In this document: in pieces, positions 27,166 to 36,102 of the stretch | Position numbering within the stretch: position 1 is the first letter of the stretch | How the letters are laid out: each line of letters starts with the position of its first letter | Origin: G963665085 sp963665085 | GTDB lineage: Bacteria > Bacteroidota > Bacteroidia > Bacteroidales > JAAAOM01 | Assembly (NCBI GenBank): GCA_963665085.2 | Contig: CAXXXS010000001.1 | Location: 1,798,001 to 1,862,000 of the forward strand | Length of the DNA stretch: 64,000 nucleotides | Reading direction: 5' to 3' | Translations under genes and position numbers: made by a program | Notes under the pieces: model-generated | Told to the model about the DNA's origin: nothing | Database searches by the model: none | The model's input: only the letters and a program-made list of their open reading frames with translations

Positions 27166-27192
27166 CTTTGCGACCCTTCGCGACCTTTGTGG
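27166..27192 (+). repeat. Imperfect tandem decamers CTTTGCGACC
   Basis: CTTTGCGACC (27166-27175), CTTCGCGACC (27176-27185) and a partial TTTGTGG follow each other directly, in a GC-rich patch just before the end of the PAP2 gene. It resembles the short GCG-rich spacer repeats seen in other Bacteroidota genomes. Confidence 0.45.
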
Positions 27193-27193
27193 T

Positions 27194-27772
27194 TTATATC
27201 TTAATCTTAGTCCTTTTATCCGTTTTTACAACCAGATTCAATCCCAGGTAAACTAACCATCCAATAAATATTCCCAATAAAGCACCACCAATAATATCTC
27301 CCGGATAATGAACCCCAAGATAAATCCTACTGTAACTGACCAGTGCTGCCCAAAAGAATATCAGGATTCCAAACAACTTTTTTCGAAATAGAAAGGTTAG
27401 AAACATAGCAAGTCCAAAAGAATTGGATGCATGCGAAGAAACAAAACCAAACTGACCGCCACATTTGTCGTTAACCTTGTGTACCAGGTCTTTTATTTCC
27501 GGGTTATGACAAGGCCTTAATCGTTCAAATTGAAACTTAAAAAGCTTAACAGAAACCTGATCGGTAAGCACAATTACTAAAATAACAGCAAGGATAATCC
27601 ATATTGCTTTCATCTTATACTCTTTTATGATAAGATAAATTAGAAAAGCATAAAGAGGTATCCACTCAAGTTTTCCACTTATGTGCCACATGATGGTGTC
27701 CCAGAATGGAGAATGAATTCCATTAAGAAATAAAAATAGGTTTGTATCAAGGTTTTTTAATATCTCAAGCAT
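27194..27772 (-). CDS. PAP2 family membrane phosphatase
   Basis: A 192-residue membrane protein with about five helices and the three phosphatase motifs of the PAP2 family: KFQFERLRPCHNP (motif 1, the K-x6-RP pattern), FVSSHASNSFGLA (motif 2, SGH-like with the catalytic His) and SRIYLGVHYPGDIIGG (motif 3, SR-x5-H-x3-D). Members dephosphorylate lipid phosphates such as undecaprenyl pyrophosphate or phosphatidic acid on the periplasmic side. The start overlaps the end of obgE by 8 bases, so the two genes are cotranscribed. Confidence 0.92.
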   Translation of the reverse strand: MLEILKNLDTNLFLFLNGIHSPFWDTIMWHISGKLEWIPLYAFLIYLIIKEYKMKAIWIILAVILVIVLTDQVSVKLFKFQFERLRPCHNPEIKDLVHKVNDKCGGQFGFVSSHASNSFGLAMFLTFLFRKKLFGILIFFWAALVSYSRIYLGVHYPGDIIGGALLGIFIGWLVYLGLNLVVKTDKRTKIKI

Positions 27773-28757
27773 GATGAAGAGTTTTCCAGATAATGTCTTT
27801 TAATTCTTGCAAGCCCATTTGAGCTACAGATGAAATAAATACGTAGGGCAATTTAGGTAAGTCAGGTTCTATTTCAGCAATAAGTTCTTCATCAAGCATG
27901 TCTGATTTTGAAATAGCCAGTATCCGTTGTTTGTCCAATAATTCAGGATTGTATTTTTCCAATTCATCAATTAGGATACGGTATTCCTGGTTAATGTCTT
28001 TACTATCTGCGGGAATTAAAAAAAGCAATACCGAGTTGCGTTCAATATGTCTTAGGAAACGGTGACCAAGTCCTTTTCCTTCGTGGGCCCCTTCAATAAT
28101 TCCGGGAATATCTGCCATAACAAATGATTGGTCATCACGGTGACCAACAATTCCGAGGTTAGGTGTTAAAGTAGTGAATTCATAATCGGCAATTTTGGGT
28201 TTTGCCGCTGATACAACTGATAATAAAGTTGATTTACCGGCATTGGGAAAACCTACCAGGCCAACATCAGCAAGAACTTTTAATTCAAAGAAAAACCAGG
28301 CTTCTAAATAATCTTCACCTGGCTGCGCATATCTGGGAGTTTGGTTGGTTGGAGATTTAAAATTATTATTGCCCAATCCTCCACGACCACCTTGTAATAA
28401 TATTTTTTCTTCGTTGTGATTGGTTATTTCAAACATTACTTCACCGGTCTCTTCTTCTTTAATGATGGTACCAAGAGGAACCTCTATATAAATATCATCT
28501 CCATCAGCCCCGGTTTTTAACCCACCACTGCCAGAATGCCCGTGTCCTGCATAGTTATGTTTCTGGTATCGCAGATGAAGCAATGTCCATAGGTTTTGGT
28601 TTCCTCGTATGATAACATGTCCACCCCGACCACCATCGCCACCATCCGGTCCACCTTTTGGGATGTATTTTTCCCTTCTAAAATGCGTAGAACCAGCACC
28701 ACCTTTACCGGAGCGACAATATATTTTTATGTAATCAATAAAGTTTGAGCTTGCCAC
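27765..28757 (-). CDS. obgE: Obg family GTPase, ribosome assembly
   Basis: Essential GTPase that acts in 50S subunit maturation. The 330-residue protein begins with the glycine-rich Obg fold (about 1-160, GKGGAGSTHFRREKYIPKGGPDGG), followed by the G domain (about 160-330) with G1 GFPNAGKST, G3 DIPG and G4 SKSD (a variant of NKxD). It lacks the C-terminal OCT extension. A TAnnTTTG element lies just upstream and the PAP2 gene follows in an overlap. Confidence 0.97.
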   Translation of the reverse strand: MASSNFIDYIKIYCRSGKGGAGSTHFRREKYIPKGGPDGGDGGRGGHVIIRGNQNLWTLLHLRYQKHNYAGHGHSGSGGLKTGADGDDIYIEVPLGTIIKEEETGEVMFEITNHNEEKILLQGGRGGLGNNNFKSPTNQTPRYAQPGEDYLEAWFFFELKVLADVGLVGFPNAGKSTLLSVVSAAKPKIADYEFTTLTPNLGIVGHRDDQSFVMADIPGIIEGAHEGKGLGHRFLRHIERNSVLLFLIPADSKDINQEYRILIDELEKYNPELLDKQRILAISKSDMLDEELIAEIEPDLPKLPYVFISSVAQMGLQELKDIIWKTLHHA

Positions 28758-28786
28758 AATATTTTTCCTATTATTAAATTGGGCAA

Positions 28787-28794
28787 CAAAAGTA
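28787..28794 (-). promoter_or_regulatory. Putative obgE promoter -7 element
   Basis: TACTTTTG on the minus strand matches TAnnTTTG, 30 bases before the obgE ATG; a TTTCG further upstream could be a degenerate -33. Confidence 0.45.
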
Positions 28795-28981
28795 GAAAAT
28801 TTACCAGACTGTTCGAAATAAATATAAGAATGAAGTAGATATCTTTTCGTTAAAATTCAAATCGTTATCTGTAAAATCAGGTTTTTCTTATTCTGGTGGC
28901 CAATTTAGTTTTTATATTAGACCATTTAAATTCTTATCTAGCTAGAATTCTAATTAGTAACATAATATGTAGCATTTTTTC

Positions 28982-29038
28982 AAGTCCTCCTTTGCCTTCG
29001 GCGAGCTCGCAAGATCGGTTCAGGAGGATTTAGGAGAT
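28982..29038. repeat. REP-like palindromic element
   Basis: AAGTCCTCC and GGAGGATTT are inverted arms (one mismatch) around a GC-rich core containing GCCTTCGGCGAGCTCGC. The outer arrangement, ending in a CTCCTAAATCCTCC-type sequence on the minus strand, looks like the CCCCTAAATCCCC-type repeats of Bacteroidota genomes. It stands out strongly from its AT-rich surroundings. Confidence 0.5.
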
Positions 29039-29258
29039 CATATTTTTAATAGGCCCAAAACCCGCTGGTGAAATTTATAAATCGCTTAGTTCGCAGAGAA
29101 AACTTCACCCAAATGAGTGAAAAAATTCATGCTTATAGACGTGGTTATTGGTTTTATAAAAACACTTGCGGATTTAAGGATAGATTATTTCCAAAAACAT
29201 GTTAAAAAAAGTGAAATAATTTGAACCTTTATTTTTTTCAGTGTAATCTTGTATAAAA

Positions 29259-29492
29259 ATGAAGAATAACTTTACCATATATTTTGATTCAAAGAGACTT
29301 AAGATTTTATTTCTGGGGATTGGATTATTGATTCTAGGAAATATACTGATGGCTGTTACTAAATCCGATCCAAATATGGTTGGTGATTTAAAAATCTACA
29401 ATTTCCAAACAATTACATTAGCCCCAATTCTTATGTTATCAGGATATCTGGTAATTATAATTTCAATATTGAAAAAGCAAAAAACGAGTTGA
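29259..29492 (+). CDS. DUF3098 domain-containing small membrane protein
   Basis: A 77-residue protein with two hydrophobic helices (about 14-31 and 54-71). The first is followed by a polar stretch (TKSDPNMVGD), then the diagnostic IYNFQTITLAPILMLSGY and a Lys-rich tail. This is the DUF3098 pattern, a Bacteroidota-specific family often found beside ftsX and undecaprenyl-phosphate genes. Function unknown. Its last codon overlaps the start of the ECF sigma gene by 4 bases, so it is cotranscribed with it. Confidence 0.75.
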   Translation: MKNNFTIYFDSKRLKILFLGIGLLILGNILMAVTKSDPNMVGDLKIYNFQTITLAPILMLSGYLVIIISILKKQKTS

Positions 29493-30094
29493 ATTTATTC
29501 TATAAAAAATACCGGGAGTCTACAGATGAAACATTAATGCGTCAAGTTATTGAGGGTGATGAGAAAGCGTTTAATGAGATTTATGAACGGTATAAAGACC
29601 GATTATTTTATTTCTTTTTTCGAATGTTAAACAATCAAAAAGACAAGGCAGAAGATTTTTTGCATGATGTTTTTTATAGGATAATACAACAACCTGAATC
29701 GTTCAATACCGAAAAGAATTTCTCTACATGGATATTTACTATTGCCTATAATCTCTGTAAAAATGATTATAGGCACCAAGAGGTTGTAAAACGATTTGCT
29801 GAAGAACTTAAACAAGATGATTTAATAACAGAGATAGTAACAGAAAACAGGGAGACACAACTTCAGGATTTTTCAAGATTAATTTTTGAAGAAATACAAA
29901 ACGAGGACACCGACCATAAAACTTGTTTTTTACTGTTTTATCGAGAAGGCTTTACGCTTGATGAAATTCAAGAATGTACCGGGGCAACCAGGGGAACTAT
30001 TAAGTCAAGATTGCATTATACGCGCAAGCGTTTAAAAGAGAGATTAGAAAAAAAGTATCCTGAATTTATTAAAGATATGCACTATGAATTTTGA
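29489..30094 (+). CDS. ECF RNA polymerase sigma factor
   Basis: A 201-residue ECF sigma factor. Region 2 is at about 15-80 (AFNEIYERYKDRLFYFFFRM, DKAEDFLHDVFYRI, FSTWIFTIAYNLCKNDYR) and region 4 at about 130-190 (FREG/YREGFTLDEIQECTGATRGTIKSRLHYTRKRLKE). Its start, TTG (29489), is the only one in frame before region 2 (the TTG codes for Met); no ATG precedes the domain. The downstream gene overlaps it by 11 bases and encodes a small single-span membrane protein, as expected for a sigma/anti-sigma pair. Confidence 0.93.
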   Translation: MNLFYKKYRESTDETLMRQVIEGDEKAFNEIYERYKDRLFYFFFRMLNNQKDKAEDFLHDVFYRIIQQPESFNTEKNFSTWIFTIAYNLCKNDYRHQEVVKRFAEELKQDDLITEIVTENRETQLQDFSRLIFEEIQNEDTDHKTCFLLFYREGFTLDEIQECTGATRGTIKSRLHYTRKRLKERLEKKYPEFIKDMHYEF

Positions 30095-30401
30095 TGATTT
30101 TTTAAAGGATAGTATTAAGCAGGATAAATTAGATGTTTCTCCTGATAGTGGAATAAAAAACAGGTTATTCCAGAAGTATATGGCCCGGTCAATCAGAAGC
30201 TCAGTGCATCGTAATTCATTGTTTGCAAATTCATTTCTTTTAAAAGCTGCTTCAATTGCTCTTATATTTTATTTGGGATTAAACCTCAATAAACTACCCG
30301 ATAAATTAGAAAATGTTTCCAGAAATGACAGTACCTATGTAATGCCACTTTTGGCTGATAGTGTTCATCGACATCAGGTTATAGATAGTATTGTGAGATA
30401 A
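30084..30401 (+). CDS. Putative anti-sigma factor, small single-span membrane protein
   Basis: A 105-residue protein with a charged N-terminal cytoplasmic part (about 1-52, MNFDDFLKDSIKQDKLDVSP), one membrane helix (about 53-71, LLKAASIALIFYLGLNL) and a short periplasmic tail. There is no recognisable zinc anti-sigma motif. The anti-sigma role is inferred from the 11-base overlap with the ECF sigma gene, the topology and the size. An amphipathic N terminus capable of binding the sigma factor is plausible. Confidence 0.55.
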   Translation: MNFDDFLKDSIKQDKLDVSPDSGIKNRLFQKYMARSIRSSVHRNSLFANSFLLKAASIALIFYLGLNLNKLPDKLENVSRNDSTYVMPLLADSVHRHQVIDSIVR

Positions 30402-30501
30402 ATTTTCTCAAACACTTTTATAGCTCTCCCTTCATAGTAAGATTTGTCCCAACAAGCTACATAAGAATCCTTTAATGTTTAAATAAGAAAGGATTTACGA
30501 T

Positions 30502-31056
30502 ATGTTTCTCTCTCCTAAAACTGTAAATTTCTGGAACATTGCAATCCCAAACGAAATGATCTTTAAATTCTTAACTGAGGATGAGGTTTCTGAAGTTTTT
30601 TTTATTGGTGGGAAAAAATACTCGAAACAGACTGAGGTTTATAAAAAGAGATACAGTATAGTTAGTTCAGGAGATAAGTCTGTTAGCTTTTCTTTTCCAA
30701 AAGATGGAAGTTTGAGCTGGAATAACAATAATTTTTTAGGAGTCTGGAAAAACACACAAATAAAAGGGGAGATAATAAATACCGAAATGTCTATCGAAGA
30801 TTATTTCAGACATTCATTTCCTTCTAATAAAATTAAACATACAGGACAGGAGGTGTCTGAAGGTTTAGGTGGTTCATTTTGGACAGAAAAAACAATTATT
30901 TCAGAAAAAGAAGGAAAGCAGTTTCAACATATCCTTTGCAAAACAACAAAAGGGGATACCTCTTATGTAATAACAATAACAACTTCAGAAAATATTAGCA
31001 GTAGAGCACATTTTATACTTTTCAATATACTCCAAACTTTCTATTGGAAAGAATAG
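30502..31056 (+). CDS. Hypothetical protein downstream of the sigma/anti-sigma pair
   Basis: Unrecognised 184-residue protein, with no signal peptide or membrane helix. It is mixed alpha/beta, with polar strands (YSIVSSGDKSVSFSFPKDG) and SYVITITTS near the end. The internal Met at residue 19 (MIFKFLTEDEV) is an alternative start. An AAAGGA 10 bases before the ATG could serve as a weak ribosome-binding site. It follows the putative anti-sigma gene by 100 bases on the same strand and could belong to that regulon, but nothing in the sequence proves it. Confidence 0.6.
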   Translation: MFLSPKTVNFWNIAIPNEMIFKFLTEDEVSEVFFIGGKKYSKQTEVYKKRYSIVSSGDKSVSFSFPKDGSLSWNNNNFLGVWKNTQIKGEIINTEMSIEDYFRHSFPSNKIKHTGQEVSEGLGGSFWTEKTIISEKEGKQFQHILCKTTKGDTSYVITITTSENISSRAHFILFNILQTFYWKE

Positions 31057-31069
31057 AGGGCCTCGAACA

Positions 31070-34051
31070 TTAAGAAAGAAAAGCGGAGAATTCATTAAAA
31101 TAAAAATTAAGTAGATTCTCAAGGTCGTCATACTGACTTTCTCCAAATTGTTTTGATATAGTTACTAAAGTTTGAAGGCTATATAAACTTCTTCTGACAT
31201 CATCAGCAGCAAGTGCTTTTCTGTTGGATTTAAGTTGAATAAAGAAATCCAGGTATTGTTTCTGATATTCCAGTATCTGCTTGAAAAGTTCTTCTGCTTT
31301 TTCTTTCTCATTTATAGCCAGCATCACTTTGAGTGTTTCTGTATCAAAAAAGTTAATCGGAACTTTTGAATAGGGGACTTCCTCTATTGCTTTATCAAGC
31401 ACTTTTTTTGCATCATCAGTTTTTCCTTCGAGAACAAGCTGCTGGGCAAGTTCTGTATACATTTTTCTTATTCCTAAAACAAGACCAGCAGTACGAGAAA
31501 TGGTATTGTCAAGGTACACCTTTGGCTTGTTAAGGTTTCCCCATGAAAAATGATTCATTATAAGATCGTAGTTTTTCTCGACGTTATAATCTTCCTGTCT
31601 AACTTTATAGGGAACCAGGCGATATGCCAAGCCTTCATGAAGCAAGTATTCTGATAATCCAAATTTTTGTGCTTCAAGGGTATTTACAAAATAGATGGGG
31701 CGCTCCCAGTTATTATTCGATAATATATCTAAAACAATAAGCTCGGATTTGTACAATCCTGATCCTGAAAGTGAAAGTTCAATAAAGTCCGGAATTGAGT
31801 CAGGGATACAATCTTTATTCTCAAAAGATGCTAGGAAATTTTTCTTGTTTACAGGAAATTTTAGTTTTCTTGTTGGGATATAGTCAGTGGAATCTCCACT
31901 ACGTAAAACTGCCTTTGATTTTGGATTGTCTGAATAAACAAAGTCTAGTACCTGGTTTAAATCAAGTGCATCCTTGGTTTTCTCAATGATATATACGACA
32001 TCTTTTTGTCCGTTGATAAGTTTATCTTTTGTGAAACGTGTATAAAGTCCTTTCGCTGTTGGATTATCCTTGCTGGCACCTTCAACATACCAGTTAGCAG
32101 AAAAATAGGGTAGAAGTGCTTGTCTAACATCACTTCGAAATCCTTCTACCCCTTGAGCATACCAAAGAGGATATGTGTCATTATCAGCAGTGGTTAATAA
32201 TATACCGTTTTTATCGCATGATTGAAGATAGTTTTTTGCTACTTCGCCTGCTACATATCTGTCAGCTCTGCTGTGGTCGTCCCAGTTCTGCCAGATTAAG
32301 ATTGCTGGTGCACCTAGAAATGCAACGGTCAGTGTAATCCATTGTGCGGTAGATGAGTTAACTTTTTTACTAAGATATTGAAATAGAGAGAGGACAGAAA
32401 TTCCTATCCAAATAGCAAATGCATAAAACGAACCTACATAAACATAATCGCGTTCTCTGGGAGTAACGGGTATTTCGTTAAGGTATATTACAATTGCAAT
32501 TCCTGTAAAAAAGAATAACAATAGGGTAATAAAAAAACCTTCTTTGTTTTCTTTGTATTGAAATATAGCACCGATTATTCCTAGCAAAAGAGGGATAAAG
32601 AAGTAAGTATTTCTACCACTGTTATGTTTTAAATCATCGGGTAGTGAATCTTGAGACCCAAGTCTCATTGAGTCAATAAAGTTAATGCCGCTAATCCAGT
32701 TTCCGTGATAGGATTCCCCAAATCCCTGTACATCATTTTGCCTACCGGCAAAATTCCACATCAGGTATCGAAAATACATATGTCCTATCTGATATCTGAA
32801 GAAGAAGGTTAAATTATTGGCAAATGTAGGATTTGATTCATTTTTGATGTTGCCCCATTTTTTATATGCCTCAATATGTTGCTGTTCGGAACTACTCATA
32901 CGTGGAAAGATTGTACAATTTGCATCATTGTATTCAACCTTTGGATTTAGTTTATCTTCTACATATTTTTTATTCAAAGTAGAATATGTTTTTCTCGGGG
33001 TTATGTTACTAACATCAGCATTGTAATAAGGTCCATAAATTAAAGAGCGTGAACCATATTGTTCCCTGTTAAGATATTGTAAGAGGCTAAATGGATTATC
33101 TGGTTTACTCATGTTTATTGGAGTGTCCTGGTTCGATCGGATAACAACAACACTGTACGAAGAGAATCCGAGCAGCATCATGATAATTGCCCAGGAAGAA
33201 ATGTACAAAAGATAATTCTTTTTAGATATGGCTCTTTTTATAGCAATTATGCCAATCACAGATAGTAATATCACCGTAAAAATTAAACCGGAATTTACAG
33301 GGAGTGAAAATGAATTTACAAATAGTAGATCAAAAATGGAAGCAACTTTTGCTATTCCAGGGATGAAACCAAAAACAATTAATCCGAGAATGATAAAAGA
33401 TAAAACTAATGCGAGAATACTATTCTTTGGAGATTTTTTAGGTGTTTTTGAATAGATTACAAAAGCAATAGCTGGTATAGCTAGAAGATTTAGTAAGTGA
33501 ATACCGATAGATGCACCAAGCAGGAAAAAAATAAGTAATATCCATCGAATTGATTGGCTTGATTCGTATTCTGTTTCCCATTTAAGAATTGCCCAGAATA
33601 CAACAGCTGTTAATAAAGAAGAGGTTGCATAAACTTCACCTTCAACTGCAGAGAACCAGAAACTATCAGTAAATGCATATGCTAATGATCCAATTAAGGA
33701 AGCGCCATAGATTAGTAGGTTGTTTTCTGTTTTAGAGAGTTTTCTGGCAAACCATTCTATTGTCCAAAATAAGAACATAATGGTTAATGCGCTGGTAACT
33801 GCAGACAACATATTTACCCAGAAAGCAACTTGTTCAGGATTATTGCCGGCAAATAACGAAAATGCCCTGCCCAGTAATAAAAAGAAAGGGGCTCCCGGAG
33901 GATGTGGAACTTCGAGATGATATGCACAGGTAATAAATTCTCCACAATCCCAGAAACTGGCAGTGGGTTCAAGTGTTAAAGCATATACAATTAGAGAAAT
34001 TACGAAAACAGCTATTCCGCCCCAAAGGCTTATTTTTTTACTCAGGTGCAT
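31070..34051 (-). CDS. DUF2723 (GT117-like) multi-pass membrane glycosyltransferase-like protein
   Basis: A 993-residue protein with about 11-13 membrane helices in its first 580 residues. The N terminus has the DUF2723 signature: LTLEPTASFWDCGEFITCAYHLEVPHPPGAPFFLLLGR, in which the WDCGEF acidic residue corresponds to the catalytic position in mannosyltransferase-like GT-C enzymes. A soluble C-terminal region (about 580-993) contains TPR-like helices near the end. Family members transfer sugars (probably from polyprenyl-linked donors) to exported proteins or other acceptors in Bacteroidota. It ends 14 bases after the preceding convergent gene. Confidence 0.9.
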   Translation of the reverse strand: MHLSKKISLWGGIAVFVISLIVYALTLEPTASFWDCGEFITCAYHLEVPHPPGAPFFLLLGRAFSLFAGNNPEQVAFWVNMLSAVTSALTIMFLFWTIEWFARKLSKTENNLLIYGASLIGSLAYAFTDSFWFSAVEGEVYATSSLLTAVVFWAILKWETEYESSQSIRWILLIFFLLGASIGIHLLNLLAIPAIAFVIYSKTPKKSPKNSILALVLSFIILGLIVFGFIPGIAKVASIFDLLFVNSFSLPVNSGLIFTVILLSVIGIIAIKRAISKKNYLLYISSWAIIMMLLGFSSYSVVVIRSNQDTPINMSKPDNPFSLLQYLNREQYGSRSLIYGPYYNADVSNITPRKTYSTLNKKYVEDKLNPKVEYNDANCTIFPRMSSSEQQHIEAYKKWGNIKNESNPTFANNLTFFFRYQIGHMYFRYLMWNFAGRQNDVQGFGESYHGNWISGINFIDSMRLGSQDSLPDDLKHNSGRNTYFFIPLLLGIIGAIFQYKENKEGFFITLLLFFFTGIAIVIYLNEIPVTPRERDYVYVGSFYAFAIWIGISVLSLFQYLSKKVNSSTAQWITLTVAFLGAPAILIWQNWDDHSRADRYVAGEVAKNYLQSCDKNGILLTTADNDTYPLWYAQGVEGFRSDVRQALLPYFSANWYVEGASKDNPTAKGLYTRFTKDKLINGQKDVVYIIEKTKDALDLNQVLDFVYSDNPKSKAVLRSGDSTDYIPTRKLKFPVNKKNFLASFENKDCIPDSIPDFIELSLSGSGLYKSELIVLDILSNNNWERPIYFVNTLEAQKFGLSEYLLHEGLAYRLVPYKVRQEDYNVEKNYDLIMNHFSWGNLNKPKVYLDNTISRTAGLVLGIRKMYTELAQQLVLEGKTDDAKKVLDKAIEEVPYSKVPINFFDTETLKVMLAINEKEKAEELFKQILEYQKQYLDFFIQLKSNRKALAADDVRRSLYSLQTLVTISKQFGESQYDDLENLLNFYFNEFSAFLS

Positions 34052-34104
34052 ATTTAAATTTTTTCAAGTATACACCTATTAAATTAAAGGTTCAAAATAG
34101 AAAT

Positions 34105-34138
34105 AAAAAAAATCCCGAAACCGTAGTCCCGGGATTTT
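34105..34138 (-). terminator. Terminator of the lipoprotein gene at 34163
   Basis: On the minus strand AAATCCCG and CGGGATTT form a stem with a loop of about 12 bases, followed by T residues. It separates the lipoprotein gene from the DUF2723 gene; A-runs on the other side make it look bidirectional. Confidence 0.8.
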
Positions 34139-34162
34139 TGGTATGATTTAATGTCGTATATC

Positions 34163-34969
34163 TTAATAATTACAAATTATATCATCAAAATTTTCGTCCC
34201 AACATTTCCATTCATCAGGATTATAATTATTGATGCGTCCTACAATAGTTTCGCTGTTCCATTCAATAATTGCAGATTTATCTTCTGCTAGATTAAATAT
34301 CGTGTATCGCCTATCGAAATTATTTTCATCAAGGTCATATTTTTCAAACATGATGTAATTTCCATAACCATCTTCACCAGGTTTTACGTATGTATATTTT
34401 AAGGTTCCTATATCATCTGATTCATAGGTCCAGTCTATTTGTAACAATTCGTTTGGAGAGGCATAGCTCTCATAAAGAATCCACCAGCCTCCGAATCTAT
34501 CTAATGCAGAATGCCCTTCAAACCATAAAAAATCTTCGTAGCTTATTAGTCCGTCATAGGAAAGGTACATTCTCCATTCAACAGAATCCGATAAAACCTG
34601 GCCTTCAAGTCTTGCAGAGATTGTATATTCTCCAAGAGGAATATCATATTCCCATTTCCAGGTAGCATCATCAATAAAAACCGCATCGTGATTAAATGAC
34701 TCGGCAAATGCTGTTATTGGAATTATAGTTGTAAATGTTGCTATCGAATTCCAAAAAGAGATGTTAAGTACAGCTGCAGCATAATTCCATTGAGATGCAA
34801 CCTCAAGGGAAGCCGATTTTGTTTGTAGAAAGTTAGAAAAATCCATCTCTAAACCAGAGATAGGAGGTAATTCTGGAGCTTCTTCTGCCTCTTCTTTTTT
34901 ACAAGAAAAAAAGATAGAACTTAGGGTTAACAAAAATAGAGTAGATAATAAAAATAACCTTTTCATCAC
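34163..34969 (-). CDS. Hypothetical lipoprotein
   Basis: A 268-residue lipoprotein: the signal peptide ends in FFSC (Cys23) followed by KKEEAEEAPELPP. The mature part is rich in aromatic residues and appears all-beta (WNYAAAVLNISFWN, GEYTISARLEGQ). Trp-rich segments and the beta pattern suggest a binding or structural domain, but I cannot name a family. It is separated from its neighbours by a terminator and a 141-base gap. Confidence 0.7.
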   Translation of the reverse strand: MMKRLFLLSTLFLLTLSSIFFSCKKEEAEEAPELPPISGLEMDFSNFLQTKSASLEVASQWNYAAAVLNISFWNSIATFTTIIPITAFAESFNHDAVFIDDATWKWEYDIPLGEYTISARLEGQVLSDSVEWRMYLSYDGLISYEDFLWFEGHSALDRFGGWWILYESYASPNELLQIDWTYESDDIGTLKYTYVKPGEDGYGNYIMFEKYDLDENNFDRRYTIFNLAEDKSAIIEWNSETIVGRINNYNPDEWKCWDENFDDIICNY

Positions 34970-35110
34970 ATCGTATTTTAGTTATGCTCTTTATACGATG
35001 ATATAATAAAAAAAGGTTTGTTTTTTAGTTATTTTTTTAAACTACTTTCGATTTAATTAAGAATAAGTTTTTCTAAAAGAAAGTCGATTAATATAGATTT
35101 CAGAAGCAGA

Positions 35111-36013
35111 TTATTTTACATCCCATCCATAATCAACATATTTCCAGTCAACTTCATTTTTAGTAAAGGTTAAGAGAAGAAAACCTTCTTCTGTAAAGTT
35201 ATAGGCTCCACCCCACCAACCGGCACAAACAGCACCTCCGGTAATAAATTTTATTTTGTTGGCGGCATTTATTTCTTCCAGATAATGAAGATGACCTTGT
35301 AACACGAGTTTGAGATTGTATTCCTGAAATAATTCTAATACTTCCTTTGTGTTATTTACCACCAATCCCTCTGTATTTGGCTCCATGCTTCCTTTTCCAA
35401 TCTGAGTTAAAGAGGTAATAAGAGGAATATGAACAGAAACTACAATAGGAGTTGCTTTATCAATTTTGGACAGATCATTTTTTATCCACTCCAATTGATT
35501 TTTATCGATTTTACCGATATAAGTTCTTTCTGGAGTATCGTATGATGTTTGAAGAACCATAAAATGCCAGTTTTTATGATCGAAAGAGTAGTAAGGATCT
35601 CCAAAATATCGTTTATACATTCCTAAATCATAATCTTTATTTGTGGAGTCGATTCCACTTTTTTCATAGATACCATACAATTCATGGTTCCCAACTGTAT
35701 TATAAACCGGTACATTTATTTTACTTACAGTCTCTTTGTACAATTTATATAAAGAATCTGCCCTTTCATGGGTTTGACCGAGAGCATCCATAATCTGGTC
35801 TCCGCCTGTAAGTACAAAATCAGGATTTAATTTATTAATTGTATCAATGGCTTTTTCAAATCCTTCAACGGCATTTTTCTCTGGTTGAAGATGGATGTCT
35901 GTCATAAACACCATTGAAAAAGATTCTTCTTCTGTAGTTGAAGAAGGCGTGTTATCACAAGCAAAGAATAGAATAGAGAATGATAAAATTGAAATAGAGA
36001 GTAGATTTTTCAT
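35111..36013 (-). CDS. Exported calcineurin-like metallophosphoesterase lipoprotein
   Basis: From the ATG at 36013 (rather than a TTG 21 bases upstream) the 300-residue protein has a signal peptide ending in LFFAC (Cys19). The metallophosphoesterase motifs are complete and in order: DIH (MTDIHLQ), GGDQ, GNHE, VSVHIP and GHLH. These coordinate two metal ions and hydrolyse phosphoesters. The substrate is unknown. Short ORF spacing to the neighbours on both sides gives no operon clue. Confidence 0.88.
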   Translation of the reverse strand: MKNLLSISILSFSILFFACDNTPSSTTEEESFSMVFMTDIHLQPEKNAVEGFEKAIDTINKLNPDFVLTGGDQIMDALGQTHERADSLYKLYKETVSKINVPVYNTVGNHELYGIYEKSGIDSTNKDYDLGMYKRYFGDPYYSFDHKNWHFMVLQTSYDTPERTYIGKIDKNQLEWIKNDLSKIDKATPIVVSVHIPLITSLTQIGKGSMEPNTEGLVVNNTKEVLELFQEYNLKLVLQGHLHYLEEINAANKIKFITGGAVCAGWWGGAYNFTEEGFLLLTFTKNEVDWKYVDYGWDVK

Positions 36014-36102
36014 GGCTAAATTATTTTCAGCCAAATTAAAAGAAATGTTTCTTTTGGATGTTAATTTTTAATGAATTTTTACTGAAATATTTTGAACGCA
36101 AT

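Larger units (their letters stand above)
28758..29258. other. Intergenic region with promoter and a GC-rich palindromic element
   Basis: About 500 bases between the divergent obgE and DUF3098 genes. It holds the obgE promoter (28787-28794), the palindromic element at 28982-29038 and otherwise AT-rich sequence without ORFs of note. Confidence 0.5.
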
